The notes: generated from the sequence alone by a model not told the origin. Shown: positions 1 to 7,397, counted from the first letter of the stretch. The stretch is 15,813 bases of DNA from Smithella sp. ME-1 (GCA_000495415.1 AWGX01000537.1:1-15813), one strand, 5' to 3'. Numbers and translations: made by a program.

Positions 1-225
1 GCCGGTGTTTGTATGATTGGCTTTGAATTTTATGGGCATACCGGCGATGTGCGCGGTTATCGCTGTCGGTAAGGTTAACCCATAGGCATTGTTGCTGCCC
101 GTAGCTACCGCGTAATCAAGAATACCGTCGCCATCAACATCCGCGCCGGTGTGCCGCTGTTTATTAACCGCATTCAAAAATGCGGGATTGACTATTGTAT
201 CGTTTGCAAATATTGTTTTAGCCAT
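1..225 (-). CDS. Tail fibre protein, N-terminal part only (gene runs off the left edge)
   Basis: The first 75 codons of a gene that continues beyond base 1. The start at 225 is set by a strong AGGAGG ribosome-binding site 4 bp upstream, which itself overlaps the TAG stop of the gp48-like gene. The protein begins MAKTIFANDTIVNP; residues around 40 carry a D-x-D-G-D-G pattern (ADVDGDGILDYA) like a dockerin or thrombospondin-3 calcium loop, and it then has AGMPIKFKANHTNTG, a motif I recognise from many phage tail-fibre and collar proteins, where it lies in a repeated beta-structured shaft. Position directly after the gp48-like baseplate gene matches Mu, in which fibre gene S follows gp48. It would form or anchor receptor-binding fibres at the baseplate. 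Length, C-terminus and host-binding region are not visible. Confidence 0.8.
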   Translation of the reverse strand, partial: MAKTIFANDTIVNPAFLNAVNKQRHTGADVDGDGILDYAVATGSNNAYGLTLPTAITAHIAGMPIKFKANHTNTG

Positions 226-233
226 TGTACCTC

Positions 234-758
234 CTATATATATACAAAAATAACCTGTGTGTGCGCCGGTTTTAAGTCAGTAAAAATACCCTCTAACGAA
301 TTGGTTATATCGCCTTCTACAAGCCGGTCGCCTGCGCCGGATCTACCTGCCCGGAAATAAACCGGCCCGGCACCGGACGTGGTTACACGCCAGCGGAAAA
401 TGCCTTCGCTCCCGCATCCGTCCGTGTTGGCCAGCAATTCTTCAATCGTGATGATGTACCCCATTGATTCTGCAATTGAGATGAAGTGGGGTAGGGAAAG
501 CCCGCCTCGCGTGCGTAATCTGGCCAGGACGCGATTTTGCCTGACCTGCAGTAACTCGTCTACTGCCGGTGTTACTCCGCAAACACGCTCCCAGTCGGCT
601 ATTGTCATATCGGCCAAATGCGGCAGCATCTCATTCAATAACAGCTCGGCGCTGGCCTGCGCGTCATCGAATTGTTTGCCTTCCAACTCAATATCAGTTG
701 CAAAGACGCCGCCCAGTTCTAGCGGGAATAATAATTTTAAAGCATCAGCGTGTTTCAT
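234..758 (-). CDS. Baseplate protein, Mu gp48 / YmfQ (DUF2313) family
   Basis: A 174-residue protein of the YmfQ/DUF2313 family, counterpart of Mu gp48 and functionally of P2 gpI, a baseplate wedge component linking the J-like protein to tail fibres. Family signs are the opening MKHADALKLLFPLELGG, the helix LADWERVCG-type segment (MTIADWERVCGV near residue 55), the arginine-rich RQNRVLARLRTRGGLS (about 73-88) followed by FISIAESMGY, and the terminal KPAHTQVIFVY. Length is close to the usual 180-200. Its ATG overlaps, as ATGA, the stop of a 23-codon ORF formed by a repeat element, and its likely ribosome-binding AAGGA lies within that element. The downstream fibre gene starts 8 bp after its stop. 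Assignment rests on family pattern and Mu gene order. Confidence 0.88.
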   Translation of the reverse strand: MKHADALKLLFPLELGGVFATDIELEGKQFDDAQASAELLLNEMLPHLADMTIADWERVCGVTPAVDELLQVRQNRVLARLRTRGGLSLPHFISIAESMGYIITIEELLANTDGCGSEGIFRWRVTTSGAGPVYFRAGRSGAGDRLVEGDITNSLEGIFTDLKPAHTQVIFVYI

Positions 759-826
759 CTCGTTAGAAATCCTTTTAATTTATCCTTTGCCTGTGTCGCT
801 ATCCCGATATTTCTAACGGGATTCAT
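755..826 (-). CDS. Possible 23-codon ORF formed by a repeat element, coupled to the gp48-like gene
   Basis: An ATG at 826 opens a reading frame MNPVRNIGIATQ... of 23 codons whose TGA overlaps the ATG of the gp48-like gene (ATGA). It starts 8 bp after the stop of the baseplate J-like gene and has a weak AGGAA upstream. Almost all of it lies in a repeat element with 10-bp inverted arms. It may not make a functional peptide. Translating it would carry ribosomes across the inserted element into the next gene, so its most plausible role is translational coupling. It may equally be untranslated. Confidence 0.3.
   Translation of the reverse strand: MNPVRNIGIATQAKDKLKGFLTR
761..818. repeat. Small inverted-repeat element (CGTTAGAAAT / ATTTCTAACG)
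   Basis: Perfect 10-bp inverted arms, 761-770 and 809-818, enclose a 38-bp interior in the 76-bp gap between the J-like and gp48-like genes. On the minus strand the arm reads CCCGTTAGAAAT, which translates to NPVRN, a peptide string I associate with a dispersed repeat family seen in several environmental bacterial lineages. The sequence could be a degenerate MITE- or REP-like element that entered the operon between two genes. Other copies would be needed to prove mobility; none is present in this window. Confidence 0.5.
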
Positions 827-834
827 ATTTATTC

Positions 835-2031
835 CTAGCTGACCGTAATCGTTCCGGCGCGCACCATCTGATATGTCGTAGGCGTCACGTCTGTCGCCGG
901 AGCGCTGATTGTAACGTTATCCGCGCCCGCATCCATCGCTATCTGCACCAGCTTATTTTTGTAAAGCACCTGAGCGGGGATCATGCTGTTCAAATACATT
1001 TCTATTGACGCGGCAATCGCCGTCTTATCTACATTTGTTCCGGTAACGGTCATCGTCACGTTTTGTGAGCTGACGGTCGGAGCGATTATGCCAACCTTCG
1101 AAGCGGTAACCGGCCTTAGCGGATCGATATATTTTTTAACTTCGGCAATAAGGCCTCTGATGACATAGGTTTTGCCGGTGGCCGTGAAAATATCATCTGT
1201 AAGTGTAAGCTGCGTTGCGCTATCCACAGTAACAACTGTTGTTTCTGTATTATCCGTTACATTTTCGACGATATCGCCGGGCTTAACCGTATACGTGGCG
1301 TTATCAAAGATACCGGATGAATCAATCAGCTTATTCGCTGTGGCCGTCGTATTTGTGCCCGTCTGACAATGAACGATATAGGGCTCTCCTGTATAACTGA
1401 AGATGTTGGCAGCAAGAGTCAATTGTGTCGCGCTATCCACGGTAGTAACTGTTGTACGCGTGCCGCGCAGCGGATTTTCGACGATATCGCCCACGGCCAC
1501 GGCATGAGAAGTTGTGAATGTCGCGCCGGAATCGATAAGCTTGCCGGAGCTGACCGATGTTACGGTACCGATCCGTGCCGAAGAGCTGGGGAGTTCACTG
1601 TCAGTAATATCCGCATCGGCAAGAATTATTACATTAACTTGCCCAAGCGTCGGGATAGGCACACAATAGGCCTGCGCCACATTATCAACCTCTTTTGCCC
1701 ATCGTATATAGTCATACTGATTCCCGCCTGCCGGTGGACGGCGAATATAATCAAGAACGCGCTCCAGCAATTCGGCGTCAGTTTCGTCAGCTTTGCGGGT
1801 TATATTGTGGATCCACGCGTGGTGTTCCAGCATTGCCGTATCTGCCGTGTCCGGGAAGATTTGTTTGCAAATATATTCCTGGTATTTATAGAGACCCCAC
1901 AACATGCTGGCCTGGCAGGCCGATTTCATGTAGATGAGACTGCCCTGTGATAGATCCGCTTCCGGATATTGATTTTGCCAGTCCGCTAAAATTGCGGCAA
2001 GTATTACATCAAACTCTTTTTGAAAATTCAT
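835..2031 (-). CDS. Baseplate J-like protein (Mu gp47 family) with inserted duplicated domain
   Basis: A 398-residue baseplate wedge protein of the Baseplate_J family, equivalent to Mu gp47 and P2 gpJ, which with gp46- and gp48-like proteins builds the wedge around the spike. N-terminal signs: QYPEADLSQGS (21-31) followed by LWGLYKYQEYICKQIFPDTA, then the strongly conserved ADETDAELLERVLDYIRRPPAGGNQYDYIRWA (written here in two blocks, about 81-100 and 101-112) and AYCVPIPTLGQVNVII. The C-terminal core LIAEVKKYIDPLRPVTA (about 294-310) and the terminal VRAGTITVS are typical. Between LPSS (147-150) and LIAEV the protein carries about 140 extra residues made of two copies of a KLIDS...GDIVEN...TVDSATQLTL module. 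Starts 1 bp after the gp46-like stop with GAGGT upstream. Confidence 0.92.
   Translation of the reverse strand: MNFQKEFDVILAAILADWQNQYPEADLSQGSLIYMKSACQASMLWGLYKYQEYICKQIFPDTADTAMLEHHAWIHNITRKADETDAELLERVLDYIRRPPAGGNQYDYIRWAKEVDNVAQAYCVPIPTLGQVNVIILADADITDSELPSSSARIGTVTSVSSGKLIDSGATFTTSHAVAVGDIVENPLRGTRTTVTTVDSATQLTLAANIFSYTGEPYIVHCQTGTNTTATANKLIDSSGIFDNATYTVKPGDIVENVTDNTETTVVTVDSATQLTLTDDIFTATGKTYVIRGLIAEVKKYIDPLRPVTASKVGIIAPTVSSQNVTMTVTGTNVDKTAIAASIEMYLNSMIPAQVLYKNKLVQIAMDAGADNVTISAPATDVTPTTYQMVRAGTITVS
1156..1581 (-). repeat. Tandem duplicated domain inserted in the baseplate J-like protein
   Basis: Residues about 151-292. Copy 1 (about 164-220) and copy 2 (about 234-291) both run KLIDS...F...V.(P/V)GDIVEN...T.T.V.TVDSATQLTL...IF...G..Y(I/V)(V/I). 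The stretch TVDSATQLTL is identical in both copies, and at DNA level the segments near 1425-1455 and 1200-1230 are visibly similar, pointing to a fairly recent duplication. Similar modules decorate other phage tail and fibre proteins, so it is probably a surface-exposed beta domain. The exact boundaries are my estimate. Confidence 0.75.
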
Positions 2032-2032
2032 A

Positions 2033-2401
2033 TTAAATTACCTCAATAAACGTGGTAAAGGCTACGGTCGGCCCGGATATCGGCGTGACTTCGATTAATA
2101 ATTTCAGCCGGTGCAAATCCTGTGTGCGGTCGCGTTCGGTGTAAACATCGACCTTAGATATTTTTCCCGCGTCGATCATCCACTGGAGCGCCTCTTTGCA
2201 ATAATCAATGGCCAGCCTCGCTGTTGCTTCGGTATTCTTTGCCCGCTCCAGAAGATACAGCCGCGAACCTAAAGTAAGATCGGCAAAGAAGGAGCCCTGC
2301 CGGACTTTCAGCGAAATATAAATATTATTTATCAGCGTTGTGGCCTTATCAAATGTCATCTGGCCGAGGCCTGAACTATCGATGGTAATTGCAAAGTCCA
2401 T
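2033..2401 (-). CDS. Mu gp46-like baseplate protein (GP46 / gpW-gp25 type)
   Basis: A 122-residue protein matching the Mu gp46 family, the analogue of P2 gpW and T4 gp25, a small baseplate wedge protein that helps start sheath polymerisation. Evidence includes the opening MDFAITIDSSG, the segment VRQGSFFADLTLGSRLYLLERAKNTE (about 33-58, quoted as family pattern RQGSFFAD...GSRLYLL), and the helical RLAIDYCKEALQWMIDAGKI leading into a final beta strand with RLKLLIEVTP. Length is typical. It starts 1 bp after the stop of the spike gene and is followed at 1-bp spacing by the J-like gene, the order found in Mu (45-46-47). Confidence 0.88.
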   Translation of the reverse strand: MDFAITIDSSGLGQMTFDKATTLINNIYISLKVRQGSFFADLTLGSRLYLLERAKNTEATARLAIDYCKEALQWMIDAGKISKVDVYTERDRTQDLHRLKLLIEVTPISGPTVAFTTFIEVI

Positions 2402-2402
2402 A

Positions 2403-2948
2403 TTAATTCGCCTTTGTGGCTTCAGTCGCCACTGTTGCCGTAGTTAATTTGACTGTCGGCGTGCCGTCTTCCCCATGCACGTGAGCGTTATATATAGTTA
2501 TTAACCGTTCATCAATTAGTGCGTATTTTGTCCCTGATGTGCCCAGCGTTATGGAAGGACTTTCCACCTCGCAACTTTCTGATGCAGTGACTTTTGCGAC
2601 TTTAGTCGTGATGTCCACTTCATTTTCCACTGTTGCAATGAGCTTATTCCCGCTCACAACCTCTATTATTTTGTCGCGTTTAAAGTGTATTTTATCGCCC
2701 TCATCAGTGTACAGCGCGACTTCACCGTCTTCAATGGCTATGCGGTATAGGCGGTCATCGGAGGCAATGCCGATAATATGATTACCTTCGCGGATAATAA
2801 TGATTTCCGCGCCTTCTTTGGGCCGTGAGGTGAAACCATAGTGCTGAAAATATTCCCGATCCTCAAACGATTCATCCGTCCGTCCGTCCGCGGAAAATAA
2901 CTTAATCAAGCCTTCAGTAACTGAATTTATGATGCCGCGTATCATCAT
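2403..2948 (-). CDS. Baseplate spike, Mu gp45 / gpV family
   Basis: A 181-residue protein of the Mu gp45 family (counterpart of P2 gpV), the central trimeric membrane-piercing spike beneath the tail tube. It opens MMIRGIINSV and has the family pattern EYFQHYGFTSRPKEGAEIII (33-52) followed by HIIGIASDDRLYRIAIEDGEVALYTDEGDKI in the OB-like and early beta-helix region. The C-terminal half is short beta repeats. Near the C-terminus H156 and H158 form an HVH motif; in the known Mu and P2 spikes an HxH pair binds an iron ion at the tip, so the tip is probably intact. The start overlaps the hub gene stop (ATGATGA); a second ATG lies one codon later. Confidence 0.9.
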   Translation of the reverse strand: MMIRGIINSVTEGLIKLFSADGRTDESFEDREYFQHYGFTSRPKEGAEIIIIREGNHIIGIASDDRLYRIAIEDGEVALYTDEGDKIHFKRDKIIEVVSGNKLIATVENEVDITTKVAKVTASESCEVESPSITLGTSGTKYALIDERLITIYNAHVHGEDGTPTVKLTTATVATEATKAN

Positions 2949-4033
2949 GCGATTAACCCCGGAACGCCCAGACTTAATCTTGTTGTCGGGCCTTCTTGTT
3001 TTGATAGTTCAAAAGTCCTGCCGTAAATCAGATAATCTCCGTCTATGCCCTGTATTTCGTCTTTGATATGGCAGATTGTATTAATTGCCCAATTTTTCCC
3101 GTTTTGCTGATGTCTGCCGACTTTATAAATCAGCTTTTCCCCTTCACGCCGCTGTTTCTCCATGATCATTTTTGCACGTTGCGTGGGGCTTTGGTCATCG
3201 TTATTATCAACGACCACATACGGTTTATAAAACGGGAACGTATCATCAATGGCCGGTTTGCCGGTATTGCTTGTATTTACTTCAGCCGCGAATGACATAC
3301 TGTCATTGCCCTGCTGCTGGCCGATTACAGTCACTTTGGAATACCGCTGCGAAATGTCATAAACAACATCCGATTCAATCACATTATTGCCCACGCCGCT
3401 TTTAAGCATTGTTAGTGAATATTGCGGAGCGCCTTTAGCCATTGGACGCCCAAATATCAGCTGCCCTTCAGGCGTACAGTAGAATAAAATTCCTCTGCTG
3501 AACGCGTAGTTTTTTAATACTTCAAAAACAGTCATGCCCGCTTCGATACGGCCTATTTTTTGCGCACCATCCTGAGCAAAAATATATCCGGCATTACCGC
3601 CGCCTTTAGCCTTTTTACCCTTGAATTTTCCGACAACATTTTCCTGATAGTCGATATTTTTCAGGTCGAAATATTTTGACGGCGCTTTTGCCAGCAATTT
3701 TTCAGCCAGCGTTTTTAACTTCATGCCGGTGACATCAACCCACGGCGGCTCACAATAAGCATCGACGACCCAGCCCATCAGATCACGGCCTTCGACAACT
3801 ATAAATACGCCATTTTTTCGCACGCGTTTTTGCACTTTATCGATAATGCCTTTCAATTCTTTATCGCCGTTAATTATTAGATCACAGCTATCTCCGGCTT
3901 TGATCGTGACTCCGGGATCGGAAAATTCCACATGAAAAGCATCGGCAGCCGTATATAGATCAGCATCGATTTGATAGCCGATAAAATTTTCTATTTTAAT
4001 AGCGCCGATTTTGAGTTCCACTTTTTCAGGCAT
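2945..4033 (-). CDS. Baseplate hub protein, Mu gpP (gp44) / gp27-like
   Basis: A 362-residue baseplate hub protein of the Mu gpP type (T4 gp27/P2 gpD fold), forming the trimeric ring joining tail tube to spike. Support: opening MPEKVELKIGAIKIENF, the hub-like KAGDSCDLIINGDKELKG (about 55-72) and VVEGRDLMGWVVDA (about 87-100), and the late segments QRAKMIMEKQRREGEKLIYKV and IDGDYLIYGRTFELSKQEGP, which agree with the family's last domain. The longer frame up to 4123 adds 30 residues inside the upstream gene; the start at 4033 is preferred because it gives an 8-bp overlap with the gpN-like stop, a proper family N-terminus and AGGAGA upstream. It sits between gpN-like and gp45-like genes as in Mu. 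Confidence 0.9.
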   Translation of the reverse strand: MPEKVELKIGAIKIENFIGYQIDADLYTAADAFHVEFSDPGVTIKAGDSCDLIINGDKELKGIIDKVQKRVRKNGVFIVVEGRDLMGWVVDAYCEPPWVDVTGMKLKTLAEKLLAKAPSKYFDLKNIDYQENVVGKFKGKKAKGGGNAGYIFAQDGAQKIGRIEAGMTVFEVLKNYAFSRGILFYCTPEGQLIFGRPMAKGAPQYSLTMLKSGVGNNVIESDVVYDISQRYSKVTVIGQQQGNDSMSFAAEVNTSNTGKPAIDDTFPFYKPYVVVDNNDDQSPTQRAKMIMEKQRREGEKLIYKVGRHQQNGKNWAINTICHIKDEIQGIDGDYLIYGRTFELSKQEGPTTRLSLGVPGLIA

Positions 4034-5309
4034 AGACTTGAATCTCTCCTGATACAAAATTGGGGTTTTGAATATTCTTGTTAACTTTAACCAGCCTTTC
4101 CGCATCCGTGTAAGGCAGACCATATTTGAGGCAAACCAGGTGCAGCGGCATAGGATTATCCAGCGCGACAGAGATCATCTTTTCACGCTCCAGCCGCACG
4201 GAATTTACCTGCGTTAAGAGAGCCGTGGCCATTGTTTTAAGACTTTCAATTTCGCGGGCATCATTAACTGCATCGTTGATGCGCGATCTGACTATTGCCA
4301 GAGTGGCTTCCAGTTCGTTAATATTCATTACCTGAAAATCGCTGTCGCCTTCCTGGAAGGCCTGATCGTCGTCGGCATATAGTGCGGCAGCCTCCAGCGC
4401 CAGGCGTTGAGCACAGGCGATTTTAAGATGTTTTCTCATAACATCTTCAGCCGCCTGACCGGCTGCGGATTGCGCGAGATCGTTATAAGATTCTTCCAGC
4501 TCATCGAAGGCATTATTTAATTTTGATATGAATTGTGCCGGAGACGACCACAGTGAATCAAACATCCTGGCCATTTTTTCCAACGAGCAGGAAAAAGATC
4601 CCAAAATTCTTCCTGGGAGGTTTTCCGTATATGTGATTGCTGCCTGGATGGAATTAACGGGGCTTTCCATTTCGGCTGTCAACGCATCCGATATGGCAAG
4701 ATATTTTTCCACTGAACCGATCAGAAATTTTGTCTGCGCTGAAAATTCCTGTGCCTGTGCCAGAAGGCCGAGGTCGGCATCAAGGATTTTTGCCAAAACT
4801 CCGGCATCGGCTGTGGGTATAGAATTCTTTAAATCATCCACTAGTGTCGATTCCTGCTGTGTCTGGCCTTCCTGGTATGCATCTTCCACCGCAGGCAGCA
4901 CGCTCTGCGTTGAGCTCACTATCAACAACTGATGCATCTGTTCGATAAAAGTAATATCGACAGAGGCTTTGCGAATGCTGTCATCATGGAAAATGACCAG
5001 GGCTTCAATCTCTCCCTTTATCAACCCGTATTTAGGATGGACGAAATCAAGGTGTTTGTCGCTTTTCAGGTTAATTAAATCAGTGTGTGTTTCGTACGTC
5101 TGTTGTTCTGCATCGTCCCAGAAATAACAACGCACCCTGATTAAATGTTGCCGCATACCCATGTTTTCGAGGTCTGCACCATCCGCGTACGGATAATCAT
5201 AGGGAGCAATCGCGTTTTCAAACGTGTCCTCGATGGTTTCCAACTGTAACCGAATCCCGTTAATAGATCCTTCGTCTGTATTTAAAGCAGTAGTCTCAAA
5301 ATCCGGCAT
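4026..5309 (-). CDS. Mu gpN-like DNA circularisation / baseplate protein
   Basis: A 427-residue protein whose N-terminus matches the DNA-circularisation N-terminal domain of Mu gpN: acidic TALNTDEGSINGIRLQLETI (7-26, shown as pattern), then AIAPYDYPYADGADLENMG, IRVRCYFW and HLDFVHPKYGLIKGE, followed by VIFHDDSIRKASVDITFIE. Despite the historic name, in Mu-like virions this protein occupies the tube-hub junction of the baseplate (T4 gp53/gp5-region role by position). The middle is rich in alanine, glutamate and leucine and looks helical. The last 45 residues (HLVCLKYGLPYTDAERLVKVNKNI...) resemble a LysM-like or short globular end. It follows the tape measure gene by 8 bp with AGGA upstream. 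Confidence 0.87.
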   Translation of the reverse strand: MPDFETTALNTDEGSINGIRLQLETIEDTFENAIAPYDYPYADGADLENMGMRQHLIRVRCYFWDDAEQQTYETHTDLINLKSDKHLDFVHPKYGLIKGEIEALVIFHDDSIRKASVDITFIEQMHQLLIVSSTQSVLPAVEDAYQEGQTQQESTLVDDLKNSIPTADAGVLAKILDADLGLLAQAQEFSAQTKFLIGSVEKYLAISDALTAEMESPVNSIQAAITYTENLPGRILGSFSCSLEKMARMFDSLWSSPAQFISKLNNAFDELEESYNDLAQSAAGQAAEDVMRKHLKIACAQRLALEAAALYADDDQAFQEGDSDFQVMNINELEATLAIVRSRINDAVNDAREIESLKTMATALLTQVNSVRLEREKMISVALDNPMPLHLVCLKYGLPYTDAERLVKVNKNIQNPNFVSGEIQVYA

Positions 5310-5317
5310 ATAAAATC

Positions 5318-7120
5318 CTATAGAGCGAACAAACCACGATTCAAATTAATTTTGATTCCTGTATTTTTGCCTGTATTGTCCACGACAGCACGTCCGTCCT
5401 TATCGATGCTGATGTTAAGTTTGATATCGTTCTTGACCTGCGGGCGTTCCGCCTTATGCAAAAAGTCATAGAGCATATCGCCCCAAGCACCTTCGAATAC
5501 TTCTAGATGTTTGCCGCCCGTTAAAGTTTGATTTATCCAATTATCACCACTGCCGCCGCGCACGGCGTCAACCAACGAACGCACTGCCGTAGTGGTAGCC
5601 ACGACAGCCGCAACAATAGAACCAACTGTCAACCCTACTGTGGCCAGCGCTGCCAGTTTTGCCGCACCCGGGATTTTACCAATCACAGGCGCAACACCTG
5701 GTGTTGCGCCGAGGCCGCCTGCGGGCCAGTTCGTGACAAAGACAGGTGTCACGCCGGTTGCCGCTTCTACCGCTTTGCCTTTGGCAATACCTGCAGCCGA
5801 ACTTCCCATGCTGGCAATCAAGCCTTTTATGCCGCCCATACCTTTTAAAACACGGGAAACGCCCATTCCTCCTTTTGCAAGACGATAGAGACCATATAAC
5901 GCGGCACCTCCGGCAATCGCAGCCATTCCGCCGGATATGCCCACTGCGACTGCCTTATTCTTCTTTGCTATTTCGCCGAGACGGCCAGTGATGGTGTTTA
6001 GCGCATTCAGCACCCAGGTCAGTGGAGCCAACAGCGGCGTAAAGATCGAAGCCATTGTTGATTTCATTGTACCGCCGAGTTTTTTGAGGGATGCGTTAAA
6101 GCCTTCGCCCCAGATCGACAGTTTCTCGGTCACGCCCAGCGCGTCTTTGGCGGCTTTTTCGATGTCGCGGAACCCTTTTTCCGCGTTGATGAACGTGTTG
6201 GCGGCGCGTCCGCCTTCCTCTCCAAATAATTTAATGAGGATCCCTAACCGTTGGCCGGTGTCTTTCATTGCGCCGAATTTTTCTTTGAGCATATCGGTGG
6301 CTTTTTCCAGCCCGATAAACTTGCCGCCCGCGAAAAAGTCCATGCCGAGCGCTTTCATCTCTTTGCGGCGAACAGCAAATGACAGCATAAAATTATTAAA
6401 CGACGAACCGGCACGCTCGCCCAGCGGAGACAGCGCGCCCAGCGCCGTAATAGCATCGTTGGCGGAAATACCGAGCGCGGCGGCGGAGCTTCCCGCCATC
6501 CGCAAACCCTGAATCAGCGCGGGCAGGTTGGTTGCTGCGGCGTCATCCACGCGGGTGAGCCAATCGGAAAAGGCTTTATAGTCCGTTCCCTTGAATTTGA
6601 ACATGGTGCCGATATTAGCCAGCGCGTCGCCGACAATTTCGGGCATTTCGCCGGAAAGAGCGGCGAGAGCGGTTGCCGCAAACGCCGCGCCGGAACCGCC
6701 GACCACATCCTTGATGTCCATACCTGCCTTGAGCAGAGAGTTTTGAATCCGGACGACATCCTCTGCAGAGAACGGCGCGTTGGCTGAGACAGAGATGGCC
6801 GTGCTTTCCACCTGATCCAGCATGTCCTTTAACTGCCTGGCGTTTTGGGCAGACCCGGCCAGATTCATTTTGACGGCGAGCATGGCTTCCTGCAGATCGC
6901 CCGCCGCAGCAACGCCGGGGCGGATTTTACTGATTGCGTACGATGATATGGCTATCGCTTTCAGGCCCGCTGTTATATGCCGGGACATGTCGTCAAAATC
7001 GCGCTTGACTTCTTTTGATGCATTGCCTAAACTCATAATCGAGTTACGGACACGGGCAGCGATGCCTTGCACCATATCAATTGCAGTAAACTGGAGCGCG
7101 ACGGTCATGACATTAGACAT
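5318..7120 (-). CDS. Tail tape measure protein
   Basis: About 600 residues. It templates tail-tube length and is threaded through the lumen. Residues 75-275 match the phage minor tail/tape-measure domain: DLQEAMLAVKMNLAG (75-89), SAEDVVRIQNSLLKAGMDI (118-136), ALSGEMPEIVGDALANIG (153-171) and LGISANDAITALGALSPLGE (216-235). Two hydrophobic segments follow (about 390-412 and 489-516), which may help penetrate the host membrane. A short protein at about 1.5 angstrom per residue implies a tail tube near 90 nm. The start MSNVMTVALQF at 7120 is favoured over 7126 (two residues longer) and 7159; AAGGAAGGG lies just upstream. It comes after the tail chaperone, as in Mu. It contains a perfect 11-bp inverted repeat at 5688-5710. 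Confidence 0.93.
   Translation of the reverse strand: MSNVMTVALQFTAIDMVQGIAARVRNSIMSLGNASKEVKRDFDDMSRHITAGLKAIAISSYAISKIRPGVAAAGDLQEAMLAVKMNLAGSAQNARQLKDMLDQVESTAISVSANAPFSAEDVVRIQNSLLKAGMDIKDVVGGSGAAFAATALAALSGEMPEIVGDALANIGTMFKFKGTDYKAFSDWLTRVDDAAATNLPALIQGLRMAGSSAAALGISANDAITALGALSPLGERAGSSFNNFMLSFAVRRKEMKALGMDFFAGGKFIGLEKATDMLKEKFGAMKDTGQRLGILIKLFGEEGGRAANTFINAEKGFRDIEKAAKDALGVTEKLSIWGEGFNASLKKLGGTMKSTMASIFTPLLAPLTWVLNALNTITGRLGEIAKKNKAVAVGISGGMAAIAGGAALYGLYRLAKGGMGVSRVLKGMGGIKGLIASMGSSAAGIAKGKAVEAATGVTPVFVTNWPAGGLGATPGVAPVIGKIPGAAKLAALATVGLTVGSIVAAVVATTTAVRSLVDAVRGGSGDNWINQTLTGGKHLEVFEGAWGDMLYDFLHKAERPQVKNDIKLNISIDKDGRAVVDNTGKNTGIKINLNRGLFAL
5688..5710. repeat. Perfect 11-bp inverted repeat inside the tape measure gene
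   Basis: GGCGCAACACC, a single T, then GGTGTTGCGCC. The arms are perfect over 11 bp. It encodes the glycine/proline-rich GATPGVAP stretch near residue 471. It could be an accidental palindrome or a DNA-protein or RNA hairpin site. Confidence 0.6.
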
Positions 7121-7397
7121 ATTCATTCCCTTCCTTATTGGCGCGGTAGCCGGATTCATTGCTCTTTACGGCATTGTTCGCCTTAAAGGCGTATGGATTC
7201 TCGGCGCGTTGCTTTATATCGCGGGAGCTACAGTAGCTTTTCTGACCGTGCATGTGATTTTTTATTTTTTGGTTGCCGATACACATTATGTTTATCTTCC
7301 CGGCGTTATGGGTTTTGTTATTTGGTCTGTTTTTTGCCTGCGTCTCTTTTTACAACATATCTTTTGGAACGGCCCGAACCCGACAGCAATTCATTGA
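7107..7397 (+). CDS. Possible antisense small membrane protein
   Basis: A 96-codon ORF on the opposite strand to the rest of the operon, filling the only sizeable gap (between the chaperone extension and the tape measure). The product is strongly hydrophobic with three likely membrane helices: about residues 5-24 (IFIPFLIGAVAGFIALYGIV), 29-56 (starting VWILGALLYIAGATVAFL) and 66-86 (GVMGFVIWSVFCLRLFL), separated by a basic RLKG turn and a polar ADTHYVYLP loop. The ATG at 7107 has GGAG about 10 bp upstream and overlaps the first codons of the tape measure on the other strand; the 3' end overlaps the chaperone extension. I do not recognise the family. It may be a moron-type gene (for example a host-membrane or exclusion protein) or a chance antisense frame. 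No promoter was identified. Confidence 0.42.
   Translation: MTLDIFIPFLIGAVAGFIALYGIVRLKGVWILGALLYIAGATVAFLTVHVIFYFLVADTHYVYLPGVMGFVIWSVFCLRLFLQHIFWNGPNPTAIH

Noticed and set aside
1369..1950. A 193-codon + strand frame within the baseplate J region
   Set aside because: It is antisense to a well-supported family protein and is cysteine- and arginine-rich in the manner of shadow frames.
4034..4123. Thirty-residue extension of the gpP-like hub to 4123
   Set aside because: It would lie inside the gpN-like gene; the start at 4033 gives a normal family N-terminus and a small stop/start overlap.
5528..6512. Several + strand frames of 81-191 codons across the tape measure gene
   Set aside because: They are mutually overlapping shadows of an alanine/glycine-rich gene, with proline-, serine- and arginine-rich composition and no start signals.
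6822..7106. The part of the + strand open frame upstream of 7107 (ATG at 6822)
   Set aside because: This part is antisense to the conserved tape measure N-terminus and does not look like a membrane protein; only the segment from 7107 onward is worth keeping.
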